DNA from: Streptomyces sp. SAI-127
GTDB taxonomy: Bacteria; Actinomycetota; Actinomycetes; Streptomycetales; Streptomycetaceae
NCBI RefSeq assembly: GCF_029894425.1
Contig: NZ_JARXYJ010000001.1
Location: 4,588,001 to 4,652,000 of the forward strand
Direction of reading: 5' to 3'
Length of the DNA stretch: 64,000 nucleotides
This document shows positions 36,754-45,156 of this stretch, piece after piece. How positions within the stretch are numbered: the first letter of the stretch is position 1; each line of letters begins with the position of its first letter. Position numbers and translations under genes: made by a program. The notes under the pieces were generated by a model that worked only from the letters and a program-made list of their open reading frames with translations, had not been told where the DNA came from and did no database searches.

Positions 36754-38094
36754 ATGCCCCCGTCCCCCACCGCATCAGAACGCACCCGCCAACTCCGCCG
36801 AGTCGCCCTCTCCGGACTGCTCGGCACCGCCGTCGAGTTCTACGACTTCCTCGTCTACGGCACCGTCGCCGCCCTGGTCTTCGGCGAACTGTTCTTCCCC
36901 GGCGCCGACCCCGCCGTGGGCACGATCGCCGCGTTCGGCACCTTCGCCGCCGGATATGTGGCCCGCCCGATCGGCGGCATCGTCTTCGGGCACTTCGGCG
37001 ACCGCCTCGGCCGCAAGAACATGCTGCTGCTCACCATGGGTCTGATGGGCGGCGCCAGTTTCCTCATCGGCCTGCTGCCCACGTACGACACCATCGGCGT
37101 CTGGGCGCCGGTCCTGCTGATCACCCTGCGCGTGGTCCAGGGCATCGCCATCGGCGGTGAATGGGGCGGCGCGACCCTGATGGTCGTGGAGCACGCGGGC
37201 GAGCGCCGCCGCGGCCTGTGGTCGAGCTTCACGCAGATGGGAGCCCCTCTCGGCTCCCTGATCTCCGCCGCTGTGGTCGCCCTGGTCTCCACCCTCCCCA
37301 AGGACCAGTTCGCGGCCTGGGGCTGGCGCGTGCCGTTCCTGCTGAGCGTGCTGCTGCTCGGCGTCGGCCTGTTCGTCCGTCTCAAGGTGGTCGAGAGCCC
37401 GCTGTTCGCCGAGGTGAAGAAGGACCGCGCCGAGTCGAGGCTCCCCATCCTCGACGTCCTGCGCCGCCCACGCCCGGTGCTGCTGGCCTGCTGCGTCGGC
37501 ATCGGCGCCTTCACCGCGCAGTCCCTGCTGACCAGTTACCTGATCTCGTACGCCACCGGCATCGGCTACGCCCGGCCGCAGGTGCTCACCGCACTCACCG
37601 TCTCCGCCGCGGTCGCCCTGGTCGTGCTGCCCTGCGCCTCCATGCTCTCCGACCGGATCGGCCGCCGCCCGGTCGTCCTCACCGGCGCGATCCTGTCCGC
37701 CGCCACCGCCTTCCCCGTCCTCGCACTGGTCGACTCCAAGTCGTCGGGGGCCCTGATCCTGGCCGTGGTCATCGGCCACGGCATCTCCCAGTCGCTGATG
37801 TACGGCCCGCTGGGCGCCCTGTTCAGCGAGATGTTCGGCACCAAGGTCCGCTACACCGGCGCCTCGCTCGGCTACCAGGGCGCCACGCTGGTCGGCGCCG
37901 GCTTCTCCCCGATGATCGCCGGCAGCCTGGTCGCGAGCAGCGGCAACGGCACCCCGGTCGCCCTCCTGCTGTGCGGCGGCTCGCTGATCACCGCGCTGAC
38001 CGTGTGGTTCGTCCGTGAGACGAGCCGTACGTCCCTGACCGACCCCGCTTCCGAACTCCCCACCCCCGCCCGCACGGAGGAGATCACCGCATGA
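36754..38094 (+). CDS. MFS transporter, metabolite:H+ symporter (MHS) family
   Basis: 446 residues from the ATG at 36754, seven bases after AAGGGAG. There are twelve hydrophobic segments. The MHS signatures are SGLLGTAVEFYDFLVYGTVAAL at the start, RPIGGIVFGHFGDRLGRKNMLL (the MFS loop 2-3 motif), and RVVQGIAIGGEWGGATLMVVEHA. It imports an organic acid or related metabolite with protons. Its stop overlaps the next gene's ATG (ATGA), tying it to the secreted hydrolase, so the transported compound may be a product of that enzyme. Confidence 0.9.
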   Translation: MPPSPTASERTRQLRRVALSGLLGTAVEFYDFLVYGTVAALVFGELFFPGADPAVGTIAAFGTFAAGYVARPIGGIVFGHFGDRLGRKNMLLLTMGLMGGASFLIGLLPTYDTIGVWAPVLLITLRVVQGIAIGGEWGGATLMVVEHAGERRRGLWSSFTQMGAPLGSLISAAVVALVSTLPKDQFAAWGWRVPFLLSVLLLGVGLFVRLKVVESPLFAEVKKDRAESRLPILDVLRRPRPVLLACCVGIGAFTAQSLLTSYLISYATGIGYARPQVLTALTVSAAVALVVLPCASMLSDRIGRRPVVLTGAILSAATAFPVLALVDSKSSGALILAVVIGHGISQSLMYGPLGALFSEMFGTKVRYTGASLGYQGATLVGAGFSPMIAGSLVASSGNGTPVALLLCGGSLITALTVWFVRETSRTSLTDPASELPTPARTEEITA

Positions 38095-39461
38095 GGCACG
38101 GCACCCGCATCGCCTGCGCGACGGCGCTTCTGCTCACCCTGACCGCCGCACCCGCGGCGACGGCCACCACCGACACCACCACCCACGTGGACGGCCAACT
38201 TCCCTCCGGCGCCACGTACATGATGGACGTCCCCACCAACTGGAACGGCACCGTCCTCCTGTTCAGCCACGGCTACAACGCGGGCCCCGCCAACCCCGCC
38301 CAGGACGCTCCGGACGCGGCCACCAAGCCCCTTCTCCTCCAGCAGGGTTACGCCCTCATCGGCTCCTCGTACGCGTCCACCGGCTGGGCGGTCACCGACG
38401 CGGTCCCCGACCAGATGGCCACCCTGAAGGCCTTCACCACCCGCTTCGGGCAGGCCTCCCGCACCCTCGCCTGGGGACGGTCGTACGGCGGCCTGGTCAC
38501 CACGGCGATCGCCGAGCGCCACCCGGACGCGATCGACGGCTCGCTCTCCATGTGCGGCCTGGTCCACGGCGGAGTCGCCAACTGGAACAACACCCTCGAC
38601 CCGGTGTTCGCCCTCAAGACGCTCCTCGGCTCCGACGTCCCCCTGGTGAACCTCCCGAGCCAGCAGGCCGCCACCGACGCGGCGAACACCCTCACCGAAA
38701 GGGTCGACTCCGCCCAGTCGACGGCCGAGGGCCGGGCCCGGATCGCCCTCGCCGCCGCCCTCCACAACATCCCGGTCTGGAACGCGACCACCCAGACCCG
38801 CCCCGCCGCGACCGACTGGGACGCCCAGCAGGCCAACCAGTACGACGCCGTCAAGGGCCTGCTGAAGATCGCCGCCTTCAACCGGCGCCAGGAGGCCGAG
38901 GTCCGGGCGGGCGGCAACATGTCCTGGAACACCGGCGTCGACTACACGCGACTGCTCGGCCGGTCCTCCGTCCGCAAGGAGGTCACCGAGCTCTACAAGA
39001 AGGCCGGCCTCTCCCTGGGCAAGGACCTCGCCGCCCTCAACCGCGCCCCGCGCGTCACCGCGGACCCGTCCGCCGTCGCCTGGATGAGCGGCACGAGTTC
39101 CTTCACCGGCCGCCTGGCCAAGCCCCAGCTCTCCGTCCACACGATCGGCGACCCCCTGGTCCCCGTCCAGACGGAGAGTGCCCTGCGCCGTGCGGTGTCC
39201 GCCGCGGGCTCCGCTCCCCTGCTCCGCCAGGCGTACGTCGACAACGCCGGCCACTGCACCTTCAGCCCCGCCGAACAACTGGCCGCGCTCCACACCCTGG
39301 AGGACCGCCTGACCACCGGCAGCTGGCAGGGCACCGACCCGGCGTCCCTCAACGCCCGCGCCACCGCGGCCGACCCCACCACCCCCACCCGCTACGTCTC
39401 GTACCGCCCCACCCCCTACCTCCGCCCGTACGACCTCGCGCACCCCGCCGACGGCCGGTGA
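38091..39461 (+). CDS. Secreted alpha/beta hydrolase
   Basis: 456 residues with a Sec signal (MRHGTRIACATALLLTLTAAPAATA). The hydrolase core has GTVLLFSHGYNAGP (oxyanion strand) and the nucleophile elbow WGRSYGGLVTTAIAE (GxSxG with Ser in GRSYG). A late NAGHCTFSPAEQ holds the catalytic His. It should be an extracellular esterase, oligomer hydrolase or peptidase; the substrate is unknown. Coupling to the MHS transporter gene by a 4-bp overlap suggests that the released acid is taken up. Confidence 0.82.
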   Translation: MRHGTRIACATALLLTLTAAPAATATTDTTTHVDGQLPSGATYMMDVPTNWNGTVLLFSHGYNAGPANPAQDAPDAATKPLLLQQGYALIGSSYASTGWAVTDAVPDQMATLKAFTTRFGQASRTLAWGRSYGGLVTTAIAERHPDAIDGSLSMCGLVHGGVANWNNTLDPVFALKTLLGSDVPLVNLPSQQAATDAANTLTERVDSAQSTAEGRARIALAAALHNIPVWNATTQTRPAATDWDAQQANQYDAVKGLLKIAAFNRRQEAEVRAGGNMSWNTGVDYTRLLGRSSVRKEVTELYKKAGLSLGKDLAALNRAPRVTADPSAVAWMSGTSSFTGRLAKPQLSVHTIGDPLVPVQTESALRRAVSAAGSAPLLRQAYVDNAGHCTFSPAEQLAALHTLEDRLTTGSWQGTDPASLNARATAADPTTPTRYVSYRPTPYLRPYDLAHPADGR

Positions 39462-39510
39462 CCTCCCACGACCTTCCACGACCGCCCGCCGTGCCGTCGG
39501 CGGGCGGTCG

Positions 39511-39516
39511 TACCCT
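39511..39516 (+). promoter_or_regulatory. -10 box of a probable leaderless PaaX-type transcript
   Basis: TACCCT lies seven bases before the GTG start at 39524, and no ribosome site precedes the GTG. This geometry is the usual one for leaderless Streptomyces genes. Confidence 0.55.
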
Positions 39517-39523
39517 TGCCCCC

Positions 39524-40387
39524 GTGGAGGACGACGACATCCTGGACACCGCGGACGGGCCGCAGCCGCGCCCGCAGTCGCTCATGCTCACCTTCTTCGG
39601 CAACCACGTCCTGGAGGAGGGGGACCTGGGCGTCTACTCGGGCAGCATCATCGACGTCCTGGGCCGCGTGGGCGTGGGCGAGCAGGCCGTGCGTTCCACC
39701 CTCACCCGCATGGTCAACCGGGGTCTGCTCCAGCGTCAGCGCGAGGGCCGCAAGATGTTCTTCGGCCTGACCCCGCAGGCCACCCGTGTCCTCATCGACG
39801 GCCGCACCCGCATCTGGAAGCAGGGCGCCGTCAACGACGACTGGGACGGCTCCTGGACCCTGCTCGGCTTCTCCCTGCCCGACTCCTGGAAACGCCAGCG
39901 CCACGACCTGCGCTCACGGCTCACCTGGTCGGGATTCGGGGCCCTGTACAGCGGCCTGTGGATCGCCCCCGGCCACGTGGACGTCTCCGCCGTGGTCACC
40001 GAGCTCGGCCTCACGGCCCACGTCAAGATCTTCCACGCCCAGGCCTCGGAGGTGACCGACATCGAGCGGATGATCCGCGAGACCTGGGACCTGGAGTCCA
40101 TCGCGGCCCACTACGTCACCTTCGACAAGCGCTGGAGCGTAAACTTGGGCAACGGCGCCGACGACGACCCCATCGGCACCCGTCTGCGCCTGGTCAGCGA
40201 GTGGCTCCGGACCATCCGCACGGACCCGAGACTCCCGGCCCGCCACCTCCCCCCGGCCTGGCCGGCCCGCACCGCCCAGGAGACCTTCCACCGGGTCGCG
40301 GAACAGACCCACCCGGCCCTGGAGGCGGCCCGAGCAACTCTGGAAACGACACCACTGCGCTGCGCTGGGCTTGGGCAGGGCGCCTGA
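39524..40387 (+). CDS. PaaX family transcriptional regulator
   Basis: 287 residues from the GTG at 39524. An N-terminal winged helix (QSLMLTFFGNHVLEEGDLGVYSGSIIDVLGRVGVGEQAVRSTLTRMVNRGLLQRQREGRKMFFGLT) is followed by the PaaX central domain (WDGSWTLLGFSLPDSWKRQRHDLRSRLTWSGFGALYSGLWIAP) and a C-terminal helical domain with FHRVAEQTHP. PaaX proteins repress aromatic-acid degradation genes in response to acyl-CoA. No paa genes are here; the likely targets are the transporter/hydrolase pair upstream, or a distant regulon. The last residues run into a low-complexity tail. Confidence 0.85.
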   Translation: MEDDDILDTADGPQPRPQSLMLTFFGNHVLEEGDLGVYSGSIIDVLGRVGVGEQAVRSTLTRMVNRGLLQRQREGRKMFFGLTPQATRVLIDGRTRIWKQGAVNDDWDGSWTLLGFSLPDSWKRQRHDLRSRLTWSGFGALYSGLWIAPGHVDVSAVVTELGLTAHVKIFHAQASEVTDIERMIRETWDLESIAAHYVTFDKRWSVNLGNGADDDPIGTRLRLVSEWLRTIRTDPRLPARHLPPAWPARTAQETFHRVAEQTHPALEAARATLETTPLRCAGLGQGA

Positions 40388-40430
40388 GGGGGTGCCGGGA
40401 CGGGTTGTCGTGCGAGTGCGGGTGCGTTGT

Positions 40431-40458
40431 GGCTGGTCGCGCAGTTCCCCGCGCCCCT
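40431..40458 (+). repeat. Dispersed intergenic repeat, copy C
   Basis: Same 28-bp core as copy A (GGCTGGTCGCGCAGTTCCCC then GCGCCCCT), 43 bp after the PaaX-type gene stop. Confidence 0.75.
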
Positions 40459-40526
40459 GGGGAGTTGCAGTCACCCACGCCACGACGGACCGATCACCAC
40501 CTCGCCCACACGACGGACCCAGCACC

Positions 40527-40642
40527 GCACCCCGCCCCACGACGGGCCGTCAGCCGTACGGCGCGCCTCGACGGGCCGCTCGCCGCACCCCGCCCCACGA
40601 CGGGCCGTCGGCCGTACGGCGCGCCTCGACGGGCCGTTGGCC
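40527..40642. repeat. 58-bp direct tandem repeat, two units
   Basis: Units at 40527-40584 and 40585-40642 begin GCACCCCGCCCCACGACGGG and differ at only a few positions (for example GTCAGCC against GTCGGCC). Each unit contains two copies of a CGACGGGCCG sub-motif, and related CACGACGGACC words occur just upstream. Confidence 0.85.
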
Positions 40643-40831
40643 GCGTACGGCGGCAAGGGGACGGGGTGGGGGGTGTCCGCCCGCAGCGGCCGGCGTCCGT
40701 CACCGAGCCCTGCTCAAGAGGCCGAGCCGCCGGGCCGAGGACGGACACCCCCCACCTCGGCCCCGACCCAACCACCGAACCGAACCGCGCTACACCCGCC
40801 CCCACCGAGGCCGCAGCTGCGCCGCAGGCAT

Positions 40832-40852
40832 CAGGGGCGCGGGGAACCGCGC
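40832..40852 (-). repeat. Dispersed intergenic repeat, shortened copy D
   Basis: CAGGGGCGCGGGGAACCGCG, matching the reverse strand of copies A and C with one change and lacking the GACCAGCC end. It is 39 bp from the kinase gene stop. Confidence 0.6.
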
Positions 40853-40890
40853 ACAACGCCCGCCCCCACCGAACCCGCACCCGAAAACGC

Positions 40891-42315
40891 TCAACCGCCG
40901 GAGGCATCCCCGCCCACGGTGAAGCCGATCACCGTCCCGCCCCCCTCCCGGGGAAACGCGAACGGCGCGCCCCCGTGCGACAGCGCCACCTCCCGCACGA
41001 TCGACAACCCCAGGCCCGACCCCGGCAACGACCGCGCGTCCGCCGCCCGGTAGAACCGGTCGAACACCCGCACAAGATCGGCGTCGGCGATCCCCGGGCC
41101 CCGGTCCAGCACCTCCACCCGCACCGGCCCGGCCAACGTGAACCCGGACACCGAGATCTCGATCGGAGCGGTGCCGTCGCGGTCGAACTTCGCCGCGTTC
41201 TCGACGAGGTTCGACAGGGCCCGCTGCAGCATCCCCGGCCGCCCGTCCGTCACCGTCGACCCGCTGGCGTGCACCACGACCTCCCGCCCGATCCGCCGCC
41301 GGGCCAGCCCCGCCACGTCCTCCGCGACATCGGCGAGGTCCACCCGCTGCGGCGGCTCGTTGTCCGACTGTCCCGCCGCGAGGTCGACCAGCTCGTTGAC
41401 CAGGTCGGTCAACTCCCTTGCCTCCTGCGAGAGATCGGCGACCAGCTCGTCGCGGGTGGCGGGCGGCAGTTCGTCGATCCGCCGCAGCAGCGAGATGTTC
41501 GTACGCAACGACGTGAGCGGCGTCCGAAGCTCGTGCCCCGCGTCCTGCACCAGCCGCCGCTGATCCTCCTCCGACTGCGCGAGCCGCCCCAGCATCCGGT
41601 CGAAGGCCCGCCCCAGCCGCCCCACCTCGTCATAACCGGTGACCGGCACCTCGATGCCCAGCCGCCGGGTCCGGGCCACGTCCTCCGCGGCGGACGTGAG
41701 GATCACCAGCCGCCGGGTGATCCGCCGGGCCAGCCACCATCCGAACAACCCGGCGCCCACCACGACCGCCACCATGAGCAGAAACGTCCGCTGCTGAAGC
41801 GCCCGCAACAGATCCTCGGTGTCACTGAACTCCTGGGCGACCTGCACGGCGCCCCGCCCGCCACCCAGCGAGACGGTGGCGATCCGGTACACGTCGCTGC
41901 CGACCGAGACCTCCTTGTGCAGGACCATCCGCCCGGCCCCACCGGCGGCCGCGACCCGCCGGTCCCCGGAGATCACCGGCAGCCCGGGCCGCCCGGGATC
42001 GGCGACCGCCCCGGTGGGCCCCAGCACCTGCACGTCCGTACGGGCGGGACGCACCAGGTCGTGCCCGGGCGCCGAGGACGAGAAGTCCTCCGGTGTCATC
42101 CGGTGCTGGCTCACCTCGTCGCGGAGGTCCTGCACGACCTGGTCGAACACGGACTCCTGGTCCACCCGCACCAGCCGCGCGGCGGCGCTGTAGGACAGCA
42201 CACCGACCAGCACGGTCACCGCGGCCGTCACCGCGGCGAAGGACACCGCGAACGTGGTCCGCAGGGACAGCAGCCGGGGCCGCGGCCGGGCCCACAGCCG
42301 AGCCAGCCGCCCCAC
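40891..42315 (-). CDS. Sensor histidine kinase (MprB-like)
   Basis: 474 residues. Membrane helix 1 (TFAVSFAAVTAAVTVLVGVLSY) is followed by an outer sensing domain of about 115 residues, helix 2 (FLLMVAVVVGAGLFGWWLA), and a HAMP linker. The HisKA box is QDAGHELRTPLTSLRTN with the phosphorylated His. The ATPase has SNLVENAAKFD (N box), VLDRGPGIADADLVRVFDRFYRA (G1/F) and GSGLGLSIVREVALSHGG (G2). The GTG start abuts the response regulator stop with no gap. The signal is unknown; MprB of mycobacteria, a membrane-stress sensor, has a similar layout. Confidence 0.92.
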   Translation of the reverse strand: MGRLARLWARPRPRLLSLRTTFAVSFAAVTAAVTVLVGVLSYSAAARLVRVDQESVFDQVVQDLRDEVSQHRMTPEDFSSSAPGHDLVRPARTDVQVLGPTGAVADPGRPGLPVISGDRRVAAAGGAGRMVLHKEVSVGSDVYRIATVSLGGGRGAVQVAQEFSDTEDLLRALQQRTFLLMVAVVVGAGLFGWWLARRITRRLVILTSAAEDVARTRRLGIEVPVTGYDEVGRLGRAFDRMLGRLAQSEEDQRRLVQDAGHELRTPLTSLRTNISLLRRIDELPPATRDELVADLSQEARELTDLVNELVDLAAGQSDNEPPQRVDLADVAEDVAGLARRRIGREVVVHASGSTVTDGRPGMLQRALSNLVENAAKFDRDGTAPIEISVSGFTLAGPVRVEVLDRGPGIADADLVRVFDRFYRAADARSLPGSGLGLSIVREVALSHGGAPFAFPREGGGTVIGFTVGGDASGG

Positions 42316-43044
42316 TCAGTCCTCCCGGAGCACGTAACCCACGCCGCGCACCGTGTGGATCAGCTGCGGGGCACCGGGGTCGTCGAGCTTGCGGCGCAGA
42401 TAGCCGACGTAGACGGCGAGGTTCTTGGAGCCGGGCCCGAAGTCGTAGCCCCAGATGCGGTCGTAGATCGTCGAATGATCGAGCACGATGCCCGCGTTCC
42501 GCACGAGCAGTTCGAGCAGCTCGAACTCGGTACGGGTCAGCTCCAGCTCGCGCGTCCCCCGCCAGGCCCGCCGTGCCTGGATGTCCATGCGCAGTCCGGC
42601 CGCCTCGATCCGCCCCTCGGGCGGTACGGCCGCGGGAGCCTTCGCCACCGTGCCCGCCGCCGGGGCCATCCCGTCCGGGCTGGTCCGCCGCAGCAAGGCC
42701 CTCAGCCGGGCGAAGACCTCCTCGACGTCGAACGGCTTGACCACATAGTCGTCGGCGCCCGCGTCCAGACCGGCGATCCGGTCCTGGGTCTCCACGAGCG
42801 CCGTCAGCATGAGGATCGGCGTCCGGTCGCCCTCGGCGCGCAGCACCCGGCAGACCTGGAGTCCGTCGATCCCGGGCATCATCACGTCGAGGACGAGCAC
42901 GTCCGGCGGCGTCTTGTGGGCCTGCGCCAGCGCCTCGACGCCGTCGGCGACCGCGGTGACCTGGTAGCCCTCCAGGGTCAGGGCGCGCTCCAGGGCGTGA
43001 CGGATGGCGCGGTCGTCTTCGGCGAGCAGCACATTTTGGGGCAC
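42316..43044 (-). CDS. OmpR-type response regulator (MprA-like)
   Basis: 242 residues from the GTG at 43044. The receiver (VLLAEDDRAIRHALERALTLEGY, phospho-Asp in DVLVLDVMMPGIDG, Lys in DYVVKPFDVEEVFARL) is joined by an alanine/proline linker (about residues 125-145) to a winged-helix output domain (ELTRTEFELLELLVRNAGIVLDHSTIYDRIWG, YVGYLRRKLDD, TVRGVGYVLRED). It is first in a two-gene operon with the kinase. Confidence 0.93.
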   Translation of the reverse strand: MPQNVLLAEDDRAIRHALERALTLEGYQVTAVADGVEALAQAHKTPPDVLVLDVMMPGIDGLQVCRVLRAEGDRTPILMLTALVETQDRIAGLDAGADDYVVKPFDVEEVFARLRALLRRTSPDGMAPAAGTVAKAPAAVPPEGRIEAAGLRMDIQARRAWRGTRELELTRTEFELLELLVRNAGIVLDHSTIYDRIWGYDFGPGSKNLAVYVGYLRRKLDDPGAPQLIHTVRGVGYVLRED

Positions 43045-43117
43045 ACCCTCAGTGTGCCGTCCCGCCGAGTCGTACGACGTGATGAGCTGCTCACCTCGTG
43101 CCCTTCTTACTGCCCTC

Positions 43118-43723
43118 TCACCCCGTGGCACGCAACGCGGCGAGCTGCTGCTCGAACGGCACCACCGCCGAGAACGAGTCGGCCCGGGCCGCACGCGGCC
43201 CGCGTCCGACCGACAGTCCCGCCATCAGCGCGGCCAGTTCCCCGGCCGCCCGCTCGATCCGTCCGTCCAGCCCCTCGGCACCCCAGTCCTCCGACGCGGC
43301 GTACACCCCGGTCGGCACGACGACGGCCTTCAGATAGGCGAAGAGCGGCCGCAGCGCGTGCTCCAGCACCAGCGAATGCCGGGCCGAGCCACCGGTCGCC
43401 GCGATCAGCACCGGCTTGCCCTCCAGGGCCTCCGGCTCGAGCACGTCGAAGAACGACTTGAAGAGTCCGCTGTACGACGCCGAGAACACCGGGGTCACCA
43501 CGATCAGTCCGTCGGCCCCGGCCACCGCCTCCTGCGCGGCGGCCAGCGCCCGTCCCGGAAAGCCGTTCGTGAAGTTCTGCGCGATCTCCACGGCGAGTTC
43601 CCGCAACTCCACGACCTGCACGTCCACCTCGGCCGCACGACCCACGGCCGCGGCGAGCCGGTCTCCCAGCAGACGGGTGGACGACGGGACGCTCAGGCCC
43701 GCGGACACGACGACGAGCTTCAT
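43118..43723 (-). CDS. NAD(P)H-dependent FMN reductase (CE1759 type)
   Basis: 201 residues from the ATG at 43723 with a strong AAGGAGG site. Flavodoxin-like reductase features are LVVVSAGLSVPSSTRLLGDRL (phosphate loop), GLIVVTPVFSASYSGLFKSFFDVLEPEALEGKPVLIAATGGSARHSL. It reduces FMN for a partner monooxygenase, here the luciferase-like enzyme whose gene overlaps it by 4 bp. The pair is what databases call CE1758/CE1759. With the partner gene frameshifted, the reductase may be left without its usual acceptor. Confidence 0.88.
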   Translation of the reverse strand: MKLVVVSAGLSVPSSTRLLGDRLAAAVGRAAEVDVQVVELRELAVEIAQNFTNGFPGRALAAAQEAVAGADGLIVVTPVFSASYSGLFKSFFDVLEPEALEGKPVLIAATGGSARHSLVLEHALRPLFAYLKAVVVPTGVYAASEDWGAEGLDGRIERAAGELAALMAGLSVGRGPRAARADSFSAVVPFEQQLAALRATG

Positions 43724-44812
43724 GCGACGACCTCCTTGTTCTGCTCGGCGGCCAGCAGGGACGCGTGGGTGGGAGCCTCCGGGACGTCCGCGGGCCGCCC
43801 CGCCGCGAACTCCTTGCGGAGCACCGGTACGACCTCCTCGCCGAGCAGGTCGATCTGCTCCAGGACGGTCTTCAGGGGCAGTCCGGCGTGGTCGAGGAGG
43901 AACAGCTGGCGCTGGTAGTCCCCGGCGTACTCGCGGAACTTCAGCGTCTTCTCGATGACCTGCTCCGGGGAGCCGACGGTCAGCGGGGTCTGGTCGGTGA
44001 AGTCCTCCAGGGAGGGCCCGTGCCCGTACACCGGCGCGACGTCGAAGTACGGCCGGAACTCCTTCACCGCGTCCTGGGAGTTGCGGCGCATGAACACCTG
44101 ACCGCCGAGGCCCACGATCGCCTGCTCGGCCGTCCCGTGCCCGTAGTGGGCGTACCGGGCCCGGTACAGCTCGACCATCCTCTTGGTGTGGTCGGCCGGC
44201 CAGAAGATGTTGTTGTGGAAGAACCCGTCGCCGTAGAAGGCGGCCTGCTCGGCGATCTCCGGGGAGCGGATGGAGCCGTGCCAGACGAACGGCGCGACGC
44301 CGTCGAGCGGCCGGGGCGTGGACGTGAAGCCCTGGAGCGGCGTACGGAACTTGCCCTCCCAGTTCACGACGTCCTCGCGCCACAGCCGGCGCAACAGGGC
44401 GTAGTTCTCGATCGCGAGGTTGATGCCCTCGCGGATGTCCTGTCCGAACCAGGGGTAGACCGGCCCGCGTGTTCCCGCGGCCCATCATGAGGTCGACCCG
44501 GCCGTCGGCCAGGTGCTGGAGCATCGCGAAGTCCTCGGCGATCTTCACCGGGTCGTTCGTGGTGATCAGCGTGGTCGAGGTGGAGAGGATCAGCCTCTCG
44601 GTCTGCGCGGCGATGTACCCGAGCATGGTGGTCGGCGACGACGGCACGAACGGGGGGTTGTGGTGCTCGCCGGTCGCGAAGACGTCGAGCCCGACCTCCT
44701 CGGCCTTCAGGGCGATCGCGACCATGGCCTTGATCCGCTCACGCTCACTCGGCGTACGGCCGGTCGTCGGGTCCGGCGTGACATCGCCGACGCTGAAGAT
44801 CCCGAACTGCAT
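43720..44812 (-). pseudogene. Luciferase-like FMN-dependent monooxygenase (CE1758 type), frameshifted
   Basis: The N-terminal third (MQFGIFSVGDVTPDPTTGRT... to DLMMGRGNT) reads in one frame; the rest (GPVYPWFGQDIREGI... to LLAAEQNKEVVA) reads in another. The switch is at the GRGNT codons near 44467. Removing one G at 44467 restores a continuous 363-residue protein of normal length, so a single-base insertion explains it. Both halves are well conserved in flow: EVGLDVFATGEHHNPPFVPSSP and VWHGSIRSPEIAEQAAFYGDGFFHNNIFWP are typical of the LLM class. Either the gene is recently broken or this is a sequencing error in a run of G/C. Confidence 0.88.
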
Positions 44813-44830
44813 GGTCGCTCACCCTCCAGG

Positions 44831-44850
44831 TTGTTTACCGTTCAACTATA
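44831..44850 (-). promoter_or_regulatory. -10 box and imperfect palindrome upstream of the luciferase-like gene
   Basis: On the minus strand TATAGT (44850-44845) is a good -10 box. It overlaps a quasi-palindrome with halves TAGTTGAAC and GGTAAACAA (44848-44831), the kind of AT-rich site bound by MarR-type regulators. No MarR gene is nearby. Confidence 0.5.
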
Positions 44851-44950
44851 ACTGCGTACCCGGAGAACGACACCCCACGCCGACCTATTCCCGAACAGAA
44901 CCCCACGGCCCGAGCACAACCCGACGCCCTCGCCCTGCGGCCCCACCGAC

Positions 44951-44966
44951 CCCATCCCACCCACCC
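44951..44966 (-). other. Canonical G-quadruplex motif
   Basis: The minus strand reads GGGTGGGTGGGATGGG: four G3 tracts with loops of 1, 1 and 2 bases, the pattern of very stable parallel quadruplexes. It lies about 140 bp upstream of the luciferase-like gene start, on that gene's coding strand. Confidence 0.75.
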
Positions 44967-45156
44967 ACCAGCCGCCCCACCCTCACTCCGCACCCCGGCC
45001 CGCTGCCCCCCCACCCCGCTGACCCACGATCACCATCACCCCAACCCCCGAGCCGCCACCACTCCAACCGGCCGGCCCTCACAAGCCCGACCCCCTCCGA
45101 GTTCCTAGCCCCCGTCGCGCCACAACCCCGCACCCCCACCCCGACCGCCCCGCACC

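Larger units (their letters stand above)
40388..40890. other. 503-bp noncoding gap rich in repeats
   Basis: Between the PaaX-type gene and the convergent histidine kinase gene. It holds dispersed repeat copy C (40431-40458), a 58-bp tandem repeat (40527-40642) and a shortened repeat copy D (40832-40852). No frame in it has coding character; the open frames are long only because stop codons are rare in such GC-rich DNA. Confidence 0.6.
44813..45156. other. 344-bp C-rich noncoding gap
   Basis: Upstream of the luciferase-like gene and downstream of the TIGR03086 gene. It holds the operator-like site at 44831-44848 and the quadruplex motif at 44951-44966. The remainder is extremely rich in CCCC and CCAC words on the plus strand, with no coding character. 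Confidence 0.55.

Noticed and set aside
40527..40642. CRISPR-like repeat
   Set aside because: The two units are directly adjacent with no variable spacers, and no cas gene is present.
39958..43461. An 1167-codon open frame opposite the two-component genes
   Set aside because: It lies antisense to well-recognised kinase and regulator genes and has the histidine/proline/arginine-rich composition of a shadow frame.
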